IMG/VR virus record: IMGVR_UViG_3300036800_000311
Span: 41,538-105,537 of that record
Strand: one strand, 5' to 3'
Length of the DNA: 64,000 nt
Source of the DNA: a virus
The translations under genes were made by a program, and so were the position numbers. Positions 57,189 to 64,000 of the stretch are shown piece after piece. The first letter of the stretch is position 1, and each line of letters begins with the position of its first letter. The notes under the pieces are model-generated. The model ran no database searches, was not told the DNA's origin, and saw only the letters and a list, made by a program, of their open reading frames with translations.

Positions 57189-57569
57189 GTGCCCCGCGGA
57201 GAGCCGAGACGACTCGTGAGCGTGAAGATGCTGTCGGGGCTGGTCGACGCCGCGGACGCGCGAGCGGCGGAGATGGGCCTGACGCGCTCGGCGTGGATCG
57301 AGCGAGCCGTTGGGCAGGCGCTGGGCGACGACACGGCTCCGTCGGTCGTCGCCACCTCGCCGCTCCCCGGGAGGACGCGGGTTCGATCCCCGCCCTCCGG
57401 GCTAGTCCCGGGAGGTCGCCCAGCGGGTAGGGCACCCGGGGACGGCGAGGCGCCTGCCGAGCGGCCCGGCTCGGAGGAGGCTGCCTTCGGATGCCCGTCT
57501 CCTCGCTGTCCGTTCCGGGCGCTCAGCCCGAGGGCGACGTGCCCCTGGCACGGGTACCGCGTCCGATGA
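57189..57569 (+). CDS. Ribbon-helix-helix protein with Cys-rich tail, overlapping a tRNA-like element
   Basis: 126 residues from GTG 57189. Residues about 7-48 (RLVSVKMLSGLVDAADARAA, TRSAWIERAVGQAL) form an RHH (CopG-like) domain. Residues about 50-100 are Pro/Gly/Arg-rich and encoded by the bases of the tRNA-like structure. The end has CPSPRCPFRA and CPWHG. A TACCTT box 7 bases before the GTG suggests a leaderless start. ATGA overlap with the large terminase. Confidence 0.6.
   Translation: MPRGEPRRLVSVKMLSGLVDAADARAAEMGLTRSAWIERAVGQALGDDTAPSVVATSPLPGRTRVRSPPSGLVPGGRPAGRAPGDGEAPAERPGSEEAAFGCPSPRCPFRALSPRATCPWHGYRVR
57355..57450 (+). ncRNA. Circularly permuted tRNA-like structure
   Basis: Order along the RNA: outer helix strand CCTCGCCG (57355-57362), anticodon-stem 3' strand CCGGG (57367-57371), variable loop AGGAC, T arm GCGGG-TTCGATC-CCCGC (57377-57393), acceptor 3' strand CCTCCGG, G73-like G57401, 7-base linker, acceptor 5' strand CGGGAGG (57409-57415), T8, D arm GCCC-AGCGGGTA-GGGC (57418-57433), A26, anticodon-stem 5' strand CCCGG (57435-57439), outer helix CGGCGAGG (57443-57450). 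U8, A14, G15-C48, GG18-19, A21, G53-C61, TTC and A58 positions all fit. The anticodon loop is replaced by pairing GGGGA with TCCCC, leaving one bulged C57363. U33 is absent; the acceptor has one G bulge. Confidence 0.5.
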
Positions 57570-59095
57570 CCGCCCTCGCCCCAGCGTCTCCGCGCGGCCT
57601 GTCCCGCGACGCCGTCGACGCGGCGCTGCTAGACCCGACGATCTTCATCGACCAGCACTGCTGGATCCGCGGGAAGGGTGGCCGGAAGGAGCGCTTCCGG
57701 CTCTGGGACTTCCAGCGGGAGACCGTCGAGGCGATGGACGACGAGGACCGGCTCCTCGTCCTCAAGGCCAGGCAGCTCGGGATCTCCTGGTGCTCGGATG
57801 GCTTCGCGCTCTGGCTCTGTACCGCGAATCGCGGGCAGACGGTCCTGATCCTCTCCCGACGGATGGACGAGGCGCTCGAGGAGATGCGCCGGATCCGCTT
57901 CATGCACTCGAACCTCCCGCCGGAGCTGAGGCGCAGGACCGCGTCCGAGGTCCCGGGATCGTCGGCGCCGGACACGATGAAGCACCTCGAGTTCCCAGAC
58001 ACGGACTCCCGGATCATCTCCCTGCCGACGACGGAGAACGCGGGGACGTCGTACACGGCGACGCTCGTGATCGTCCAGGAGCTCGCGAAGATCAAGAACG
58101 CGACGGAGCTGATGGAGGGCCTGACCCCGACCGTCGGCGACGACGGCCGCCTCTTCCTGATCAGCACGGCCAAGGGATTCGGCGGCGTCTTCGCGGCTCG
58201 CTGGCGCGCGGCGCAGCATCGCTGGCACACCGGCCAGGTCGTCGGTGATCGCGGCGAGCCGGGGGACTTCCGCCCGATCTTCATCCCGTGGCACGCCCGC
58301 CCGGGCCGCACGGCCGCCTGGTACGAGGGGATGCGACGGACGCTCGCCTCCGAGGGCAAGTCGGACCGATCCGTTCGGCAGGAGTACCCGGCGACGCCCC
58401 GCGAGGCGTTCCAGGGAAGCGCAGACGCGGTCTTCGCGGAGGAGTTCGACCGGAACGGTCCGTGCGTCCTCGACGGGACGAGGCCGAGGGGCGGGACCTT
58501 CCCCGTCGTCGTCGGCTACGACCCGGGCGTCAACCACGGCTTCGCGTACCTGATCGAGGTCCAGGGCCGCAGCGTCTTCGTCTTCGACGAGATCTACATC
58601 CAGAACGGCACGGTCTCGGAGATGGGTGAGGAGCTGCTCGCTCGCCTCCGGGTCGAGCACGACCTCGACCCGGCGGAGTGCATGGTCTATGTCGACCCGT
58701 ACGCCGCGGGGCGGAACGGGCAGACGAAGAAGAACGACTGGGAGGTCCTCGCGGAGATGGGCCTCCTCGTCGACTCGGAGAACGATCGGTACGAGCCCGC
58801 CCAGCGCGTCGAGCTGATCAAGGTGGTGCTCAAGGCGGAGCGGGTCTGGGTCTCCCTCGACTGCCCCCGTCTCATCGACGCCCTGGAGCAGGCGCCGTGG
58901 AAGACGATGCGCTCCCAGGCGGGGGAGACGTATCAGGGCGACACGTACGACAAGGACGGGAAGCACGAGCACCCGCTGGACGCCTTCGGCACCGCGCTCG
59001 CGCGGATCTTCCCGCCGATCGCCGTCGCCGCCGCGGACGTGGAGGCCGCCGCGGCCGTCGGCTCGTACGCCTACTCCGCCTCCGAGTACGGCTAG
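57566..59095 (+). CDS. terL: Terminase large subunit
   Basis: 509 residues from ATG 57566 (ATGA overlap). LLVLKARQLGISWCSDGFAL is the Walker A-like motor motif; VIVQELAKIKNATEL lies at the Walker B position. The RNase H-like nuclease has VVGYDPGVNHGFAYL, MVYVDPYAAGRNGQ and HPLDAFGTAL, each with its acidic metal ligand. Motor and nuclease for DNA packaging into proheads. Confidence 0.95.
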   Translation: MTALAPASPRGLSRDAVDAALLDPTIFIDQHCWIRGKGGRKERFRLWDFQRETVEAMDDEDRLLVLKARQLGISWCSDGFALWLCTANRGQTVLILSRRMDEALEEMRRIRFMHSNLPPELRRRTASEVPGSSAPDTMKHLEFPDTDSRIISLPTTENAGTSYTATLVIVQELAKIKNATELMEGLTPTVGDDGRLFLISTAKGFGGVFAARWRAAQHRWHTGQVVGDRGEPGDFRPIFIPWHARPGRTAAWYEGMRRTLASEGKSDRSVRQEYPATPREAFQGSADAVFAEEFDRNGPCVLDGTRPRGGTFPVVVGYDPGVNHGFAYLIEVQGRSVFVFDEIYIQNGTVSEMGEELLARLRVEHDLDPAECMVYVDPYAAGRNGQTKKNDWEVLAEMGLLVDSENDRYEPAQRVELIKVVLKAERVWVSLDCPRLIDALEQAPWKTMRSQAGETYQGDTYDKDGKHEHPLDAFGTALARIFPPIAVAAADVEAAAAVGSYAYSASEYG

Positions 59096-59244
59096 GCCCC
59101 GCAGGCCCCTGAGCGCTCCGTAGCCGATCGCGGCGACGTCCGCCGAGGCGCTACCCGCCACGACGCGGACGTCGGCGCTCGCGTCCTTAGCGGCGATGGC
59201 CGCTCAAACCCGAACCCCGGTAGTCCGGATCGAAGGGAGCCTCG

Positions 59245-59436
59245 ATGAACCCTCGTGAGTACGTCGGCGTCGTATCTGAATGCAAGGCGCCTCCGCGGTG
59301 GCGACGGTGGCACGTGGAGTTCCGCGGTAGCGGCATGGCGCTCGGGAACGTGTCCTACCTCAGGGCGCTTCGCGAGGTCGTCCGGGAGACGCGCCGCGGC
59401 AACGGTCCCTGCCGTATCTACCGCCCCGGACGATGA
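59245..59436 (+). CDS. Small hypothetical protein (63 aa)
   Basis: GAAGGGAG upstream of ATG 59245. Starts MNPREYVGVVSECKAPPRWR; basic. The gap 59096-59244 before it shows no gene. Confidence 0.55.
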   Translation: MNPREYVGVVSECKAPPRWRRWHVEFRGSGMALGNVSYLRALREVVRETRRGNGPCRIYRPGR

Positions 59437-59672
59437 CCACGAGGATCACCTACCGCGAGGTCCAGGTCGCGCCCGACGAGCCCGTCGAGATCGACCACGC
59501 CGACGGAGAGACCGTCCAGATCATCGGCGTGGCGTACACCGGGGGCGGGGCGGCCGGATGGACCCTGAGCGTCATCGTCTCTGGACCAGTTCGTGAGGAG
59601 CCCGCCGGGAGTCCCGGCGAGGCGGAGCCCGAAGGGGCCACGGACGAGCGTCGGGGACGCCGCAGGCGCTAG
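59433..59672 (+). CDS. Small beta-rich protein (79 aa)
   Basis: ATGA overlap. Beta-strand pattern (REVQVAPDEPVEIDHADGET, GWTLSVIVSGPV) then a charged tail of Glu/Arg. Lies just before the portal gene, whose GTG follows the stop directly. Confidence 0.55.
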   Translation: MTTRITYREVQVAPDEPVEIDHADGETVQIIGVAYTGGGAAGWTLSVIVSGPVREEPAGSPGEAEPEGATDERRGRRRR

Positions 59673-61850
59673 GTGTCGGGATCGGTTCTCATCCCGGAGG
59701 AGCGGACCGGCGACGCCCTCGGTCGACGGCTCCGCGAGGAAGCTCAGGCCAGCCGCGACGCCGGGGCGGGCTGGGTCATCGACGGCAACCGCTACGACGA
59801 CGGCTCCGGCTGGGACTTCGACGCGCTGGCGCGGCACGACCACTGCCCCGACAAGACGCCGGAGCGCTTCGCCGTCGACGCGCAGTTCGTCGTCGGACGC
59901 TTCCGGAAGGACGGTCGCCTCCGCGCCTCCGCCGGGCGGCACGACCTCAAGCGACTCCGGGTGACGTCCTACGACGACCTCGTCGCGATGCGCGAGGCGA
60001 CCCGCTGGACAGGCCGGATCAAGGAGTGGGGCTACACCCCGGACCCGTTCGCGTACGGCTCGGAGCAGGCCGTCCCTGGGGCTGGCGGCGGCGTCCTCGG
60101 GCAGTACCTGCCGCTCTGGCCCGGACCGGTGACCCGCCAGCTCTACTGGCAGGACTACTTCGCGATGTCCGCGAAGGCGTTCGAGGCGTACAACCACGAC
60201 CCGGTCTCCTGGCGGTCCGTTCACATGAAGCAGGAGTTCGCCCTCGGCAAGGGCCTCCAGGCGAAGGTGACGTTCTCCGCGGGGAGCGCCGCCGGTCAGC
60301 ATCACGACGCCGCCCAGGCCGTCTGGGACGAGTTCTGGGACCGGAACAAGATGGACGCCCGGATGGACATGTTCGCCCGCGACCTCTCCTGGGGCGGGGA
60401 GCAGTTCATGCGGTACTTCCAGAAGGGCCGGATGCTGACCGTCCGCTCCCTCGATCCGGCGTCGATCTACGACCTCATCACCGACCCGGAGGACATGGAG
60501 ACGGTCTTCGCGTACCACCAGCAGTTCCAGACCGCCTACCAGCTCTACGCGCCGACGGGGCCGACGCCGCCGGGCGGCGTCCAGTCGCCGACGGGTCCGA
60601 CGCAGACCGGCGCGGCGACGCGCTTCATCATCAGGCAGATCCTGCCGCAGGAGATCGACCACTACCGCATCAACACGAGCGCGTACGAGCGCCGCGGCCG
60701 CTCGGACCTCTTCCCGGGCCTGGGGTGGATCAAGCGCCTGCGCGACTACCTGACGTCGCACGTCATCTCCGCGGACCTCGCCTCCCGCATCTGCTGGGAC
60801 CTGACCGTGAAGGGGAACCTGACGGCGGTCTCGGCCGTCCGGAACGCGCTCTTCCCCGGCGGACGCCCCCCGGCCCCGGGATCGGTCTTCGGGCACAACG
60901 AGGCCTCGACGCTGACACCGCTCGTCCCTCAGCGCTCCGCGACCGGCGGCCGCTACGACCCCGTCCTCGACGCGCTCGTCACGATGGTCGCGAACTCGAT
61001 CGGCCTCCCGAAGGACTGGCTGAACTTCGGGATGCAGAACACGCGGGCGGGGGCGCTCGTCGCGACGGAGCCCGCGGCTCGCTCCCTGGAGGAGCTTCAG
61101 GGGACGGTCGAGGGCGTCGTCCACGACTGCTTCGAGCGCGTCATGCGTGCCGCGGGGATCACGGACGCGCAGATCGAGATCACGTTCCCGTCGATCGCGT
61201 CGGAGGATCGGACGCAGCTGCTCCAGGACCTCGCGTTCGCGGAGGCGAACGGCTGGGTCGCGAAGGCGACGGCCGGGGCGATCGCCGCGAAGAACCTCGG
61301 GATCACGTCCTACGACTACGAGCAGGAGCAGGGCCTGATCGCGGATGAGTTCCCAGAGCCGGAGATGGAGGACGTCCCGGACGCGGCGCCCGGGCCGGAC
61401 GGGAAGATCCCGCAGCGCCCGAAGAAGGGCGACGGCGTCCCGCGCCGCTCCGTCATCGTCGCGAAGTACAGGCAGGCCGCGAAGCTCGACATCACGAAGT
61501 CGCCGTCTCAGGAGGACGAGCCGCCGGGGCTGCTCGTCCCGACGGACGGCTCCGCGGTGCCGACGGCTCCCGCGGGCGGGAACGGCGGTCCGCCGCCGAC
61601 GCGGAACGGGATGCCGTCGGACGAGAACCCGCTCAGCGCGGCGGGGGCGAAGAACATCAAGCAGGACAACACGAGGGAGTCCGAGCCGCTGTTTACCTCT
61701 GAGCAGGTGAGGTGGTTGCTGATGCGCGAGCGGGAGCGTCGTCGCAGGCCAGATGATCCGGAGTTCCAGCGCGCCTCTCGGGAGTATCGGGAGGGCTCGG
61801 CGGAGAACCTGGCTCAGCTGGTGCGCGACGCGATACCGAGCGCCAGGTAG
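59673..61850 (+). CDS. Portal protein
   Basis: 725 residues from GTG 59673. RSVHMKQEFALGKGLQAKVT, YERRGRSDLFPGLGWIKRLR, ANSIGLPKDWLNFGMQNTRA and the acidic, Pro-rich C-terminal region are typical of actinophage portals. Forms the dodecameric ring through which terminase pumps DNA. Comparatively long because of a C-terminal extension of about 170 residues, perhaps a scaffold- or ejection-related segment. Confidence 0.9.
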   Translation: MSGSVLIPEERTGDALGRRLREEAQASRDAGAGWVIDGNRYDDGSGWDFDALARHDHCPDKTPERFAVDAQFVVGRFRKDGRLRASAGRHDLKRLRVTSYDDLVAMREATRWTGRIKEWGYTPDPFAYGSEQAVPGAGGGVLGQYLPLWPGPVTRQLYWQDYFAMSAKAFEAYNHDPVSWRSVHMKQEFALGKGLQAKVTFSAGSAAGQHHDAAQAVWDEFWDRNKMDARMDMFARDLSWGGEQFMRYFQKGRMLTVRSLDPASIYDLITDPEDMETVFAYHQQFQTAYQLYAPTGPTPPGGVQSPTGPTQTGAATRFIIRQILPQEIDHYRINTSAYERRGRSDLFPGLGWIKRLRDYLTSHVISADLASRICWDLTVKGNLTAVSAVRNALFPGGRPPAPGSVFGHNEASTLTPLVPQRSATGGRYDPVLDALVTMVANSIGLPKDWLNFGMQNTRAGALVATEPAARSLEELQGTVEGVVHDCFERVMRAAGITDAQIEITFPSIASEDRTQLLQDLAFAEANGWVAKATAGAIAAKNLGITSYDYEQEQGLIADEFPEPEMEDVPDAAPGPDGKIPQRPKKGDGVPRRSVIVAKYRQAAKLDITKSPSQEDEPPGLLVPTDGSAVPTAPAGGNGGPPPTRNGMPSDENPLSAAGAKNIKQDNTRESEPLFTSEQVRWLLMRERERRRRPDDPEFQRASREYREGSAENLAQLVRDAIPSAR

Positions 61851-61889
61851 GAGGACCGTCCAGATGATCCTTGGCCAGACAGGAGGACC

Positions 61890-62258
61890 ATGCCCGCCGA
61901 TCCGGACGCCGCTCGGCTCGCCGCCCAACGTGAACAGGACCTCCGCGCGCAGGGGTATCGCGAGGCGGAGGTAGACGGTCGCATCAAGTCCTTGGAGCGC
62001 CGCGACCGAGAGGTCAACGGTCAGATCAAGGCCCTGAAGGTGGAGGTCCAGGAGGGGAACGTGGCGATCACCAGCGAGATCCGCGAGGTGGCCAGGAAGG
62101 TCGATCGGTTCCTGACATTGAAGGAGCAGCGTGATAGCGACGACGCAGACTTCGGGCAGCAGGCCTTGACGCGACGAGAGAAGATCTTCGGACTGATCGT
62201 CGCGACGAGCGCTGCGGGGACGCTGGCGCTCGCGGTGGCTCAGGCGGTGCATCCGTGA
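61890..62258 (+). CDS. Coiled-coil protein with C-terminal transmembrane helix
   Basis: 122 residues, CAGGAGGACC upstream of ATG. Residues about 10-85 are charged coiled coil (RIKSLERRDREVNGQIKALK). Residues about 98-117 (GLIVATSAAGTLALAVAQAV) are a membrane helix. Its stop overlaps the collagen-like protein gene, so both may form one envelope or virion complex. Confidence 0.65.
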   Translation: MPADPDAARLAAQREQDLRAQGYREAEVDGRIKSLERRDREVNGQIKALKVEVQEGNVAITSEIREVARKVDRFLTLKEQRDSDDADFGQQALTRREKIFGLIVATSAAGTLALAVAQAVHP

Positions 62259-62917
62259 CGAGGATCAAGGCCATCTCGCTCGTCGTGCCTGCGCTCGTGC
62301 TGGCGGTCATGGTGCTGTCGGTCGTGACGGTCGCGAACTTCAGCGCGCTGTCGTCACAGAGCGGGCAGATCCGGGACCTGATCGCCCAGCGGCACCGGTC
62401 GACGCAGCAGCAGCTCGACAAGACCCACAAGCTCGCGACCCACGCGAACCACACCGCGAAGGTCGCCGCTCACCGTACGGTCGTCATCTACCGGACGTTC
62501 GCCGTTCACGGTATCCCGCTCGCGGGGCCGGGCGGCAGGAGTGGCTCGCGGGGCGAGCGCGGCTTCCCGGGCGGCCGCGGTCCGCGCGGTCCCGCCGGGA
62601 CGGGCGCTCGCGGTCCCGCCGGGCCGACGGGCGCCACCGGGGGGGTAGGGCCGACCGGCAAGGACGGCCCCGGGCCGACGGACGCCCAGCTCGACGCCGC
62701 GCTCATGACGTTCTGCGGCGTGGGCTCGTGCCAGGGACCCGCCGGTCCCGCGGGACCTACCGGGCCGACGGGACCCTCAGGGGACGTCGGTCCCGCGGGT
62801 CCGCCGGGGACGAGTCCGACGGTGACCCAGGTCCCCCCCGGCGATCCGAACTGTCCGCTCGGCGGAGCGCTGCTCACGGACGCCTACGGCTCCACCGCGT
62901 ACGTCTGCAGCGCGTAA
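62255..62917 (+). CDS. Membrane-anchored collagen-like protein
   Basis: 220 residues from GTG 62255. An N-terminal hydrophobic segment (about 6-28), a helical stalk, then about 25 Gly-X-Y triplets (GPRGPAGTGARGPAGPTGAT), interrupted by a 25-residue linker, and a short Cys-containing C-terminal part. Phage collagen-like repeats usually form trimeric fibre shafts. A membrane anchor on one after the portal gene is odd. Confidence 0.75.
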   Translation: MTRIKAISLVVPALVLAVMVLSVVTVANFSALSSQSGQIRDLIAQRHRSTQQQLDKTHKLATHANHTAKVAAHRTVVIYRTFAVHGIPLAGPGGRSGSRGERGFPGGRGPRGPAGTGARGPAGPTGATGGVGPTGKDGPGPTDAQLDAALMTFCGVGSCQGPAGPAGPTGPTGPSGDVGPAGPPGTSPTVTQVPPGDPNCPLGGALLTDAYGSTAYVCSA

Positions 62918-62940
62918 CGAACCACCAGGAGGTCCAGGGA

Positions 62941-63165
62941 ATGCTCTTCTCCGACGCGAAGCCCGAGGCGTACGTCACGGACGGCGAGAGCCTGTATCGT
63001 GTCGTTAGGACGCTCGTCGGCGGGTCGGCGCTCGCCCCGAGGGAGACCGTCGTACTGGAGGACGCGCTGACCGGCAAGACGGTCGATCGGAGCGGGGACG
63101 AGATCGGCGGCCTCGGCTGGCGCGTCGTGGTTCCCGCTGATCCCCGCGAGCCGATAGCCGCGTGA
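62941..63165 (+). CDS. Small hypothetical protein (74 aa)
   Basis: AGGAGG upstream of ATG 62941. Beta-rich (YVTDGESLYRVVRTLVGGSA, ETVVLEDALTGKTV). Function unknown. Confidence 0.6.
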   Translation: MLFSDAKPEAYVTDGESLYRVVRTLVGGSALAPRETVVLEDALTGKTVDRSGDEIGGLGWRVVVPADPREPIAA

Positions 63166-63794
63166 GGAGGTTCGTCCTCGCCGGGGTCACCGCGCTGGCG
63201 CTGATCGTCTCCGGCCAGGCTCGAGCGGTCGTCCTCCAGGGCCAGAACGCGGACGTCTCCCAGTATCAGCGCTGGGCGGACGCGTCTGCGATCCCGACGT
63301 ATCCCGGCCTCGTCCGGCTTACGCTCGGCGGTGCGTCGGGGGAGTGTGGCGGCGACCCGCAGGTCATCGGCTGCACGAACGTCGCGTGGGACGGCGTCCC
63401 TCAGGTGTGGATTACCCCGACCTACGCCCTCCAGGACCGTCAGGTGCTGTACCACGAGCTCGGGCAGGTCTTCGACTTTATGGACGGGAACGCCGCGATG
63501 TTCTCGACGTTCGAGGCGATCTGGCAGGTCGCGGAGCCGCCCGGCGGCTGGTGGACTCCGGACCCGAGCCTTCGGGACGGGCCGCTCGGGGAGTGGTTCG
63601 CGGAGGGCTACCGCGAGTGCGCCGACAACGTCCAAGGCCGCATGACCGCCACCACCGAGGGCGCTCGTCTGACGTACGGCACGATCTTCGGCTATCCCGG
63701 CGGCGTCCTGACGACGTCCGCGCGACGTCGCCGCTGGGCGCTCCGGAAGCAGCACATGGTCTGCGACCTGATCCGCGAGTCGTCCGGCGCGTGA
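63162..63794 (+). CDS. Secreted metallopeptidase-like protein with altered HExxH
   Basis: 210 residues from GTG 63162. A signal peptide (about 1-22, ending ARA) precedes a domain with VLYHELGQVFDFM and EWFAEGYRECA. The first matches zinc peptidase HExxH except Gln replaces the second His; the second supplies a candidate third ligand. Related phage proteins have HELGHVFD. Possibly inactive, or binds metal differently. Confidence 0.65.
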   Translation: MRRFVLAGVTALALIVSGQARAVVLQGQNADVSQYQRWADASAIPTYPGLVRLTLGGASGECGGDPQVIGCTNVAWDGVPQVWITPTYALQDRQVLYHELGQVFDFMDGNAAMFSTFEAIWQVAEPPGGWWTPDPSLRDGPLGEWFAEGYRECADNVQGRMTATTEGARLTYGTIFGYPGGVLTTSARRRRWALRKQHMVCDLIRESSGA

Positions 63795-64000
63795 TCAGCC
63801 ACACCGCGGCGCTGAGGTTCGCCGACGCCCAGAAGCGCCTCCTTCGCCAGACGTACGACTCCGCGTGGGGACAGGGGGTGGGTGGGTATCAGCCGGACGC
63901 CGATCCTCAGCAGCAGCCGGACGCGCCGCGGGACGTGGCGGAGGCTGGCCTCACGGGAGCGGCCCTCCTCGCGCTCCGTCGGACCTACTCCTACGTCGCT
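63791..64000 (+). CDS. N-terminal part of a head-region protein (cut by window edge)
   Basis: GTG 63791 overlaps the previous stop and the frame stays open to the window end (70 codons, begins VISHTAALRFADAQKRLLRQ). A helical start and Gln/Pro/Asp-rich middle. Position after the portal suggests a head-morphogenesis protein, but nothing specific is visible. Confidence 0.55.
   Translation, partial: MISHTAALRFADAQKRLLRQTYDSAWGQGVGGYQPDADPQQQPDAPRDVAEAGLTGAALLALRRTYSYVA

Noticed and set aside
57310-57401. Ordinary tRNA ending at 57401
   Set aside because: No acceptor 5' strand or D arm lies upstream at the required distance; the matching parts lie downstream, which led to the permuted reading.
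57409-57490. Second ordinary tRNA starting at 57409
   Set aside because: No T arm or acceptor 3' strand follows CCCGG; a tandem-tRNA explanation fails on both sides.
59418-62252. Very long leftward open frame of over 900 codons opposite the portal gene
   Set aside because: Antisense shadow typical of GC-rich DNA; Arg/Leu/Asp-rich with no domain, and the opposite strand encodes a clear portal.
1-64000. CRISPR array, insertion sequence or integrase
   Set aside because: No spaced direct repeats, transposase motif or tyrosine/serine recombinase was found on reading both strands.

Overview
The window is part of a double-stranded DNA tailed-phage (or prophage) genome. Evidence: a terminase small and large subunit and a portal near the right end (56.6-61.9 kb), tail and lysis genes at the left end, a DnaB-type helicase, RecT with a RecB-like nuclease, a flavin-dependent thymidylate synthase, and densely packed small genes joined by 4-base ATGA/GTGA overlaps. 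No capsid, major tail, tape-measure or integrase gene is visible, so those presumably lie outside the window, between the portal side (right edge) and the tail side (left edge). DNA is GC-rich, GTG and TTG starts are common and some starts look leaderless. An mIHF-like protein, an Rpf-like transglycosylase and a secreted protein with a Cys/Arg/Lys-rich N-terminal linker suggest an actinobacterial host, possibly Thermoleophilia (inference only).

Layout. 0-7.75 kb, rightward: end of the tail genes and a lysis/envelope cassette (GH25-like lipoprotein, membrane protein, papain-like cysteine peptidase, holin-like protein, PLD-type enzyme), with two leftward envelope genes inserted. 7.94-13.75 kb, leftward: one operon of about 19 small genes, mostly unknown, with several tiny membrane proteins and a winged-helix protein, started by a promoter-like site at 13.79 kb. 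13.85-15.4 kb, rightward: coiled-coil protein and HNH nuclease. 15.4-19.8 kb, mostly leftward: FkbM-type and second SAM methyltransferase, secreted transglycosylase, zinc/HTH protein, HNH nuclease. 19.9-40.5 kb, rightward: early/replication region with a cytosine methyltransferase, small zinc proteins, RecT, ATP-grasp protein, RecB-like nuclease, DnaQ-like exonuclease, HNH, DnaB helicase with an intein, mIHF-like protein, cupin and two paralogous zinc/HTH proteins. 40.5-51.2 kb, rightward: DUF5131 protein, helicase, SPPF methyltransferase, HAD hydrolase, PD-(D/E)XK proteins, an SNF2 helicase with a second intein, a PP-loop protein, ThyX and DUF1643. 51.2-56.6 kb: small unknown genes. 56.6-64 kb: packaging and portal genes followed by envelope-type proteins.

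Shared control. An 8-10 base palindromic element, RGTATACT, recurs eight times in front of transcription units (4291, 13789, 19907, 21077, 22716, 40531, 49353, 51224). It reads as a TATACT -10 box on both strands and probably marks the phage's own promoters or an overlapping operator.

Most notable observations. (1) At 57355-57450, between the terminase subunits, the RNA strand can fold as a circularly permuted tRNA: anticodon 3' strand, variable loop, T arm, acceptor, D arm, anticodon 5' strand, sealed by an outer helix, with nearly all invariant tRNA bases in place. (2) The cytosine methyltransferase gene carries a long second reading frame that itself resembles a recurrent protein family. 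(3) Two inteins sit in helicase active-site motifs: a class-3-like Ala1 intein in DnaB, and an intein lacking the penultimate His in SNF2. (4) At least five genes look frameshifted and one looks internally deleted, so sequence error versus real decay needs to be separated.
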